A stretch of DNA of 21,542 bases, from positions 1-21,542 of the IMG/VR virus record IMGVR_UViG_3300021185_001347; one strand, 5' to 3'. Numbering within the stretch: the stretch's first letter is position 1; each line of letters begins with the position of its first letter. This stretch comes from a virus. Under the pieces are notes generated by a model. It was not told where the DNA came from, did not search any database, and saw nothing but the letters and a program-made list of their open reading frames with translations. Position numbers and translations under genes: made by a program. Shown here one piece after another: positions 13,384 through 17,571 of the stretch.

Positions 13384-14235
13384 ATGTTAAAATTGATTAA
13401 GAGTTTTGCGCTAGCCGCAATTTTAGTAGTAAGCTTTACGGCAGCAAGTGTTGCTCAAAGAAACTTACCTATAGAAGCAGAGCCGCAATATAAGATCATT
13501 GTGCTCACAGCTAACAACACGCCTACTATTGCAGTTCAAGGTGAGTTCGCAGCTGGCATAACTAAAACTCTACGTAAAGTAATTAACAAATACCCACACA
13601 TTACTACGATAGCATTCCAGTCACCTGGTGGAAACGCCAATGAAGCCTTTGATATGGCTCAATTACTTAACGAGAAGAAGTGGACTACAATTGTACCACA
13701 AGGTAGAATCTGTTTGTCTGCTTGCGCTATTGCCTTTATGGCAGGTTCAGAATACATTGTAGAAGGAATTCTAGGCTACCACAATGCGTGGATTCCATCT
13801 GAGCAGTCAGTATACACAAAGAAAGAGTTTAACGAAGGGTTTAACTTAGCGCAGCTTATCGGTGGTCAAACACTTTATTACAAGGCTGCTAACGGCTTTG
13901 TCTTTGATTTTGCGCTACAAGTACTATACAAAACATCACCTACAAAGTTCGCTGTGTTTACAGAAACAAAGCAGTTCTATAACCAAATGGTTTCAGATAG
14001 AGATGACTTTACTACGTATCACGAACAGAAGGGTCAAGTGCCTGTCTGGGATAATAGGATGATGGGAACAATAGCTACTGCATTAATTGAGAAAGAAACG
14101 GCAAATCCTACGTTCTTTATCAGTGACGTTATCGAAATCGTAGATCAACCTTGCGAGGAGATAAGCAATGAAATACAACAAAACAAACGGTCACAGCCAG
14201 CGTCAACAGGCTATCTGGCTATTACAAATGGCTAA
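13384..14235 (+). CDS. Exported ClpP/crotonase-fold protein
   Basis: 283 residues with a clear Sec signal peptide: K3, hydrophobic 8-20, and an A-S-V-A-Q site giving cleavage after about A24. The mature part has a ClpP-like core: hydrophobic strand ITTIAFQ then S80-P-G-G83-N-A-N-E-A, and R-I-C110-L-S112-A-C114-A-I-A-F-M-A-G with candidate nucleophile S112 followed by G-Y-H133 in the His position. This resembles periplasmic ClpP-like proteins of proteobacteria (COG3904 type). The two Cys flanking the Ser could form a disulfide in the periplasm. A phage gene for an exported protease-like protein may act in envelope modification, superinfection exclusion or lysis; no evidence decides. RBS AAGGGAA precedes the ATG. 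Its last 68 bases overlap the next ORF. Confidence 0.75.
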   Translation: MLKLIKSFALAAILVVSFTAASVAQRNLPIEAEPQYKIIVLTANNTPTIAVQGEFAAGITKTLRKVINKYPHITTIAFQSPGGNANEAFDMAQLLNEKKWTTIVPQGRICLSACAIAFMAGSEYIVEGILGYHNAWIPSEQSVYTKKEFNEGFNLAQLIGGQTLYYKAANGFVFDFALQVLYKTSPTKFAVFTETKQFYNQMVSDRDDFTTYHEQKGQVPVWDNRMMGTIATALIEKETANPTFFISDVIEIVDQPCEEISNEIQQNKRSQPASTGYLAITNG

Positions 14236-14308
14236 AGACAAAGGCGAAGGACAAACACGTCCACAAAAAGGCAACAATAAGCCTAAAAAGCGTCATTCAG
14301 CTAGTTAA
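14168..14308 (+). CDS. Small basic protein overlapping the exported ClpP-like gene
   Basis: 46 residues, very basic and Gln/Asn-rich (begins MKYNKTNGHSQRQQAIWLLQ, ends KPKKRHSAS). AGGAG about 8 bases before the ATG is one of the better ribosome sites here. It overlaps the upstream gene by 68 bases in another frame. The basic tail suggests nucleic-acid binding, which is inference. Confidence 0.5.
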   Translation: MKYNKTNGHSQRQQAIWLLQMAKDKGEGQTRPQKGNNKPKKRHSAS

Positions 14309-14338
14309 AGGATAAAGGTATATCCTAACCAGTTAAAT

Positions 14339-14414
14339 GCTGTTTTAGCTCAGTTGGTAGAGCAGGGCATTAGTAATGCTCAGGTCGGCGGTTCGAGTCC
14401 GTCAAGCAGCACCA
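14339..14414 (+). tRNA. tRNA-Thr, anticodon AGU, CCA encoded
   Basis: A full cloverleaf can be folded: acceptor GCTGTTT/AAGCAGC (one G-U), D-stem GCTC/GAGC with loop AGTTGGTA, anticodon stem GGGCA/TGCTC, loop TTAGTAA with AGT at 14372-14374, short variable loop, T-stem GGCGG/CCGTC and loop TTCGAGT, then A73 and CCA. G1-C72 and C2-G71 are the acceptor identity pairs of threonyl-tRNA, and the body closely resembles bacterial tRNA-Thr. Position 34 is A, rare for bacterial tRNA-Thr. The encoded CCA suggests a host whose tRNAs carry it, or phage self-sufficiency. Confidence 0.93.
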
Positions 14415-14443
14415 CATTCACGTTCGGAGGCGTGATTCGTCAG

Positions 14444-14466
14444 GCATGACGTTAAACATGCTTTTT
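14444..14466 (+). terminator. Rho-independent terminator after tRNA
   Basis: GCATG / CATGC stem with loop ACGTTAAA, followed by TTTTT. A further 5-base-pair hairpin (TCACG 14418-14422 with CGTGA 14431-14435) lies between it and the tRNA, so it may end the tRNA-bearing transcript. The stem is short, so termination may be partial. Confidence 0.55.
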
Positions 14467-14493
14467 ATTCAGATTATCTCAAAGGAGATTATT

Positions 14494-14679
14494 ATGTACA
14501 CACTATTCGTAATCATTATTGCGTTTGTGCCTGTTGAAAACAACCATCGGTTTGTCACAACTATTGAGCACTCGTCAGGTTATGAAAGTTTAGAAAAGTG
14601 TATTGATTCAGCTTACAGAATTAATATAGAGCATACGTATGACGTAACTGCTCACAGCTTTAAATGTAAGCCTAACTAA
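14494..14679 (+). CDS. Small protein with N-terminal hydrophobic segment
   Basis: 61 residues from the ATG at 14494, chosen because AAAGGAG lies 6-7 bases upstream; the longer in-frame version would start within the terminator. The N-terminus MYTLFVIIIAFVPVENN is a short membrane or export signal. The rest holds two Cys (EKCIDS and FKCKPN) that could pair if exported. Function unknown. Confidence 0.6.
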   Translation: MYTLFVIIIAFVPVENNHRFVTTIEHSSGYESLEKCIDSAYRINIEHTYDVTAHSFKCKPN

Positions 14680-14689
14680 GGAGACTTAA

Positions 14690-14926
14690 ATGCCAGAATT
14701 AACATTTGCTATCAGAGATTCTTTTCGTGCAACAATCGAAGACCTACAAAACTCTATCAGTCGTAATGACGAAATGTACCACAAAACTGGTGATCCTAAC
14801 TTCGCTAAGTTTAGAGACGATAATGTCAGAGCTCTTACAGATATTAAAGAGTATATTCTTAAAAGAGAAAGAGAAGAAGCAGAACGCTATCCAGATGGCG
14901 AAACACAGATGGAGCTACCGTTATGA
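14690..14926 (+). CDS. Hypothetical helical protein
   Basis: 78 residues, charged and mostly helical (DSFRATIEDLQNSISRND, NVRALTDIKEYILKRER), AAGGAG before the ATG. It overlaps the next gene by 4 bases (ATGA). No family recognised. Confidence 0.65.
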   Translation: MPELTFAIRDSFRATIEDLQNSISRNDEMYHKTGDPNFAKFRDDNVRALTDIKEYILKREREEAERYPDGETQMELPL

Positions 14927-15150
14927 TTGATCACTCACGTAACCTAGAGATGTCTAGAATGGCATCACTCGAAGCAGCCGTAGAAAACATACCTCTCTTA
15001 AAGGCTAAAATAGCACAACTAGAAAGAGCGCTAGAAGATATAACAGCTGCTTATCGTTTGCTAGAAAGAGAAAAGCTAGCATACCAAACAGAGTTAAATG
15101 AAGAGAGACACGGCAAGAAAGTTCCCTCTTCTATGCTTAATGGACTATAG
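14923..15150 (+). CDS. Coiled-coil hypothetical protein
   Basis: 75 residues, with heptad-like spacing of Leu/Ile from about 14 to 60 (LEAAVENIPLLKAKIAQLER followed by LEDITAAYRLLEREK), typical of a dimeric coiled coil. Coupled to the previous gene by an ATGA overlap. Function unknown; small phage coiled-coil proteins include lysis accessory and regulatory factors. Confidence 0.65.
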   Translation: MIDHSRNLEMSRMASLEAAVENIPLLKAKIAQLERALEDITAAYRLLEREKLAYQTELNEERHGKKVPSSMLNGL

Positions 15151-15159
15151 GAGATCACA

Positions 15160-15252
15160 ATGAAGACCGATTTCAGAGTAATGCTAGAAGCAGTAGCTCT
15201 AGTAGGATTAGGTATGCTACTTATGGTAGTAGTACTAAAGGTAATACTTTAA
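15160..15252 (+). CDS. 30-residue single-pass membrane peptide
   Basis: A short polar start (MKTDFR) followed by one hydrophobic helix VMLEAVALVGLGMLLMVVVL. AGGAG lies 8 bases before the ATG and immediately after the previous stop. Too short for family assignment, but the site and composition support translation. Confidence 0.5.
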   Translation: MKTDFRVMLEAVALVGLGMLLMVVVLKVIL

Positions 15253-15261
15253 GGAGACAGA

Positions 15262-15354
15262 ATGAGCACATTCACTTACTACACGCTAATGACAATGATT
15301 GTTATAGTTAACCTCATTATTTGGCACGGATTATTACATTCCATTATGGGATAG
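15262..15354 (+). CDS. 30-residue membrane peptide
   Basis: Hydrophobic throughout (begins MSTFTYYTLMTMIVIVNLII) with AAGGAGA 5 bases before the ATG. It starts 9 bases after the previous micro-gene. It is the last gene before the long hairpin and the gene-free region. Function unknown. Confidence 0.5.
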   Translation: MSTFTYYTLMTMIVIVNLIIWHGLLHSIMG

Positions 15355-15371
15355 TATTAACTTGATAAAAA

Positions 15372-15425
15372 ACCCTCAGATACTTTAGGACATCCCGTAT
15401 GGGATATCTTAGAGTGTCTGAGGGT
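15372..15425 (+). terminator. Very long hairpin with tetraloop
   Basis: Bases 15372-15396 pair with 15401-15425 across a GTAT loop: 25 positions with three G-U pairs and one C-A mismatch. It begins 17 bases after the last small gene. A T7 run follows at 15442-15448. It could terminate transcription, or be an RNase III-type processing site or a DNA-level cruciform next to the candidate origin. Confidence 0.75.
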
Positions 15426-15655
15426 ATAAGTCTTAACCTTATTTTTTTCGAAGTGAAGAAGAGAAGAGAGATAGTATAAGAGAGAACACGCTATGCGCTC
15501 ACTAATAATATCACTCTAACTGCACTTACCTGATAGCTTTTTATATAATAACTACTAACAACTACCATATGAAGTAACGCATATTGGTGTTTATTATTAG
15601 TCTTAGCATAGTTAACCTCTCATAGTTATTCTACTAAGTATACTATAGAGATAGC

Positions 15656-15708
15656 TACTAGTTAATTACTACTAGTTAAGACTACTAGTTAAGACTCCTA
15701 GTTATAAC
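15656..15708. repeat. 13-base tandem repeat array, about four copies
   Basis: Units TACTAGTTAATTAC (15656), TACTAGTTAAGAC (15670 and 15683, identical) and TCCTAGTTATAAC (15696). Each contains CTAGTTA; ACTAGT within most units is itself palindromic. Confidence 0.75.
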
Positions 15709-15783
15709 ATAGGGTATAGCCTAAGGTAATAACCTATGGGTAATAACTTATAGGGAATAACTTAAGGTATATAACCTATAGGG
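15702..15783. repeat. Degenerate AT-rich iterons ending in AGGG
   Basis: Six consecutive units of about 12-16 bases: TATAACATAGGG, TATAGCCTAAGG, TAATAACCTATGGG, TAATAACTTATAGGG, AATAACTTAAGG and TATATAACCTATAGGG. They share TAAC/CTATAGGG and carry near-palindromic cores such as CCTATAGG. The TATAGGG core also recalls single-subunit phage RNA polymerase promoters. Confidence 0.65.
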
Positions 15784-15965
15784 TCTTCTTCAGAGCCCTC
15801 TCTTCTTTAACTAGCTGAATCGACAAACATGATACAGCTAAATAAAGAAATGATATATAATGTCTTAGGAAGAAATATCAATTAACGCCACTAGCTACCA
15901 AAGAGACATACTCCCTGAAGTCTGCTAGCCGTTATCCTACACATTATCGCTATACCTCAGGCTAC

Positions 15966-16050
15966 ACACACAGTATAACCCACAGCAAGCCGACATATAC
16001 GGTGCTATCTCGTGGTCATACACACAGTATAACCCACGGTAAGCCGACAT
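15966..16050. repeat. 31-base direct repeat, two copies 54 bases apart
   Basis: Copies at 15966-15996 and 16020-16050 begin ACACACAGTATAACCCAC and end AAGCCGACAT, differing at two positions. ACAGTATA recurs at about 16056 and AAGCCGAC at 16204, as partial copies. Confidence 0.8.
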
Positions 16051-16203
16051 GGCGCACAGTATACCTCGAGCTATGCGGCATGCTAGGCGCCGGGTGCGGG
16101 CTGCCTATGCGCGGTGCCAGGTGTTGGCCCACCCCCGTTTTAACTCCGGGGATGACTAACGGCGCTGCCGGTGCTGTCGAGGAACTGAGGCAAGCTCCTA
16201 TTA

Positions 16204-16237
16204 AAGCCGACGATAAACGACGCTGACGCTTCGGCTT
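16204..16237 (+). other. Hairpin at the end of the GC-rich island
   Basis: AAGCCGA (16204-16210) pairs perfectly with TCGGCTT (16231-16237) across a 20-base loop. A smaller CCCCG/CGGGG hairpin lies at 16133-16151. No T-run follows, so these look structural rather than terminators. Confidence 0.4.
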
Positions 16238-16285
16238 GTGCTGTTATATAGCATTAATTAAGTCAGCTCATTACAGGAGACCATT

Positions 16286-16333
16286 ATGGCATATCCATGT
16301 AAGAAGATTAAAAAAGGTGGACGCAGAAAGTAA
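16286..16333 (+). CDS. Possible 15-residue basic micro-peptide
   Basis: MAYPCKKIKKGGRRK, with ACAGGAGA 6-10 bases before the ATG. The good ribosome site and strongly basic sequence suggest translation, but length prevents a firm call. It may be a leader peptide. Confidence 0.35.
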   Translation: MAYPCKKIKKGGRRK

Positions 16334-16347
16334 CTTTACTCAGCTCT

Positions 16348-16375
16348 GCCTTAACCTTAATCGAACCATTAAGGC
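16348..16375 (+). other. Small hairpin between the micro-ORF and HNH gene
   Basis: GCCTTAA (16348-16354) or CCTTAA (16355-16360) can pair with TTAAGG(C) at 16369-16375, giving two alternative 6-7-base-pair stems. A T5 run comes only about 20 bases later. A weak terminator or a regulatory switch is possible. The rest of 16376-16462 shows nothing clear. Confidence 0.3.
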
Positions 16376-16462
16376 CACCGCCTGCCCGCCTAGCTTTTTA
16401 TATCGTATTTTAAAAAAGTGGATGACGAGTGGGGGTGGTTTTTTACTATTTAGGAGCCGATT

Positions 16463-16744
16463 ATGGCAATATGTAAAGATAACCGTAACCGCAAAAGAAA
16501 GTACATTTGGGACTATAAAGAAGCCCGAGGTTGTGCTGAATGTGGTTACAATGAGCATCCTGTTGCTCTCCAGCTAGATCATATCGATCCTGCTCTTGGT
16601 AAACACAGAAGACTTCGCTCTTCAGGTTGGGATGACCTATCCTGGTCCGACTTAGAAGAAGAACTAACCAAGTGTCAAGTACTCTGTGCCAATTGTCATG
16701 CTATTAAGACATACAGAAACAAAGACCACTTACCACGCAATTAG
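16463..16744 (+). CDS. HNH endonuclease
   Basis: 93 residues. Zinc knuckles C24-A-E-C27 and C75-A-N-C78 frame the HNH core: L-Q-L-D39-H40-I-D-P and C71-Q-V-L-C75-A-N77-C78-H79-A-I-K-T, the order seen in small free-standing phage HNH nucleases. It would nick or cut double-stranded DNA with a divalent metal. TAGGAG lies about 8 bases before the ATG. Its place just after the candidate origin region and before the virion genes suits either a homing nuclease or a factor in DNA processing; terminase-linked HNH proteins exist, but no terminase is visible here. Confidence 0.85.
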   Translation: MAICKDNRNRKRKYIWDYKEARGCAECGYNEHPVALQLDHIDPALGKHRRLRSSGWDDLSWSDLEEELTKCQVLCANCHAIKTYRNKDHLPRN

Positions 16745-16756
16745 GAGACTCAAACT

Positions 16757-16807
16757 ATGCTCGATGTAATATTTCTAGCAATCGTAGTAGCATTTTTCGT
16801 CTTATAA
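16757..16807 (+). CDS. Possible 16-residue hydrophobic peptide
   Basis: MLDVIFLAIVVAFFVL, preceded by TAGGAGAC 8-12 bases upstream of the ATG. Nearly all hydrophobic, long enough to span a membrane once. Very short, so confidence is low. Confidence 0.35.
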   Translation: MLDVIFLAIVVAFFVL

Positions 16808-16856
16808 CTTAACCGTCGTCGATACTCTGTATCGCGTATTAGAAGGGAACAGCACA

Positions 16857-16964
16857 ATGGAAACTTTTCTAGCTATCCTGTTTGTTATCACCTGTGGATT
16901 GCTTTTAGCTTCCAATGAGGTTGACAAATGGCTAACTAAGCTTATTAATAAAGAGCTGGGTTAG
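16857..16964 (+). CDS. 35-residue single-pass membrane protein
   Basis: METFLAILFVITCGLLLASN followed by a charged helix EVDKWLTKLINKELG, so one membrane segment (4-19) with a cytosolic amphipathic tail. AAGGGA about 9 bases before the ATG. No family recognised; a lysis or membrane-regulatory role is only a guess. Confidence 0.5.
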   Translation: METFLAILFVITCGLLLASNEVDKWLTKLINKELG

Positions 16965-16971
16965 TACTACT

Positions 16972-17008
16972 GGTTCACATGAGCCATGACTAACGGTTCA
17001 CATGAGCC
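16972..17008. promoter_or_regulatory. Repeated palindromic element, operator-like
   Basis: GGTTCACATGAGCC occurs exactly twice (16972-16985 and 16995-17008), 23 bases start to start, about two helical turns. Each copy is a near-palindrome with central ACAT. It lies just upstream of a terminator, between the early genes and virion genes. Confidence 0.5.
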
Positions 17009-17017
17009 GTAACTACT

Positions 17018-17065
17018 GGGAACTGACTCGTCGTGCGTTAGCACGCGGTAAGTCCCATTTTTTAT
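17018..17065 (+). terminator. Rho-independent terminator before virion genes
   Basis: Outer stem GGGAACT (17018-17024) with AGTCCC (17051-17056), one bulged A, and inner stem CGTGC (17032-17036) with GCACG (17041-17045), followed by ATTTTTTATT. It separates the upstream genes from the virion genes. Confidence 0.85.
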
Positions 17066-17246
17066 TAAAATTCCAAAACGGAACCGAATTCCCGCAAGGG
17101 ATGTCGCGCAGACTGTAGAAAATCCGGAAATCTTCTATAGACTGTGAACGCATTGTAGTACGCTAGCGCGGAAGTGATGCACAAAGGTGTTGTAGTAACC
17201 TAACCAGGTGAAGTGGCACGAAATATTGACCATTATGGAGAAAACA
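17066..17246 (+). promoter_or_regulatory. Leader region expected to hold a virion-gene promoter
   Basis: About 180 bases without a gene, between the terminator and the next ATG, so a promoter is expected here. I see no convincing sigma70 -35/-10 pair. It holds a CCC-GCAA-GGG mini-hairpin (about 17092-17101) and an 8-base-pair stem CTGTAGAA (17113-17120) with TTCTATAG (17133-17140), flanked by direct repeats of AGACTGT (17110 and 17139). Confidence 0.3.
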
Positions 17247-17546
17247 ATGGCAGATACACCAACAAAATTTATATTTAGAGATCCTGCTGATTTATATACC
17301 GGTGGGTATACATCGCAGATCCGTCACCCTGATACTGCTCGTGGCTCTAACCAGCGCGGTATCATTCAAGTTGTCATGACTGATGGCAGCGCCGAATTTC
17401 AAGGCAAGGTAAACCAGAATGCCCCGTGGATTACTGTTAAAACCTACACGACTGACGCAATTGAAGAAGCCGTGCTTATGCCTCATATGAGAATCGTAGC
17501 TACAGGAACGACCACTTGTAAAGTTTATCTCTCAGAATCTAAATAA
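17247..17546 (+). CDS. Small probable virion-associated protein
   Basis: 99 residues from the ATG at 17247, with GGAG 6 bases upstream; an in-frame ATG at 17208 lacks a ribosome site. The sequence is rich in beta-strand patterns and Thr/Val (GIIQVVMTDGSAEFQGKVNQ, WITVKTYTTDAIEEAVLMPH, TTTCKVYLSE), as in small head-decoration or fibre-associated proteins. I do not recognise a family. It precedes the fibre gene by 25 bases and opens the late transcript after the terminator. Confidence 0.7.
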   Translation: MADTPTKFIFRDPADLYTGGYTSQIRHPDTARGSNQRGIIQVVMTDGSAEFQGKVNQNAPWITVKTYTTDAIEEAVLMPHMRIVATGTTTCKVYLSESK

Positions 17547-17571
17547 ATGATCTTTAAAGGAGATATGACAC

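Larger units (their letters stand above)
15430..16285. other. Gene-free repeat-rich region, candidate origin or cis-acting site
   Basis: No ORF with a ribosome site and credible composition lies here on either strand. In order: a T-run and purine-rich tract (15442-15486), an AT-rich stretch, 13-base tandem repeats (15656-15708), TAACCTATAGGG-like repeats (15702-15783), a pyrimidine tract, a TATAAT at about 15854, a 31-base direct repeat (15966-15996 and 16020-16050), a GC-rich island (about 16050-16200) and a hairpin (16204-16237). AT-rich iteron-like arrays beside a replication gene block are typical of origins; that role is inference. Phage promoters are the main alternative. Confidence 0.5.

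Noticed and set aside
15462-15806. Inverted repeat AGAAGAGAG / CTCTCTTCT flanking the iteron arrays
   Set aside because: Only 9 bases long, purine/pyrimidine low-complexity, and about 330 bases apart, so likely chance.
15854-15859. Perfect TATAAT
   Set aside because: No acceptable -35 at 16-18 bases upstream; a chance match is easy in AT-rich DNA.
15656-16050. CRISPR array
   Set aside because: Units are adjacent or irregularly spaced, degenerate, and lack uniform unique spacers; no cas genes are present.
16002-16226. 74-residue frame across the GC-rich island
   Set aside because: It starts at GTG without a ribosome site, runs through the 31-base repeat and hairpins, and has a composition unlike the other proteins.
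16236-16577. 113-residue frame overlapping the HNH gene start
   Set aside because: It overlaps the well-supported HNH gene in another frame and has no ribosome site or recognisable domain.
16921-16945. TTGACA with a TTAATA-like -10 inside the 35-residue membrane gene
   Set aside because: The -10 is weak and the strong terminator at 17018-17065 would stop transcripts before any gene.
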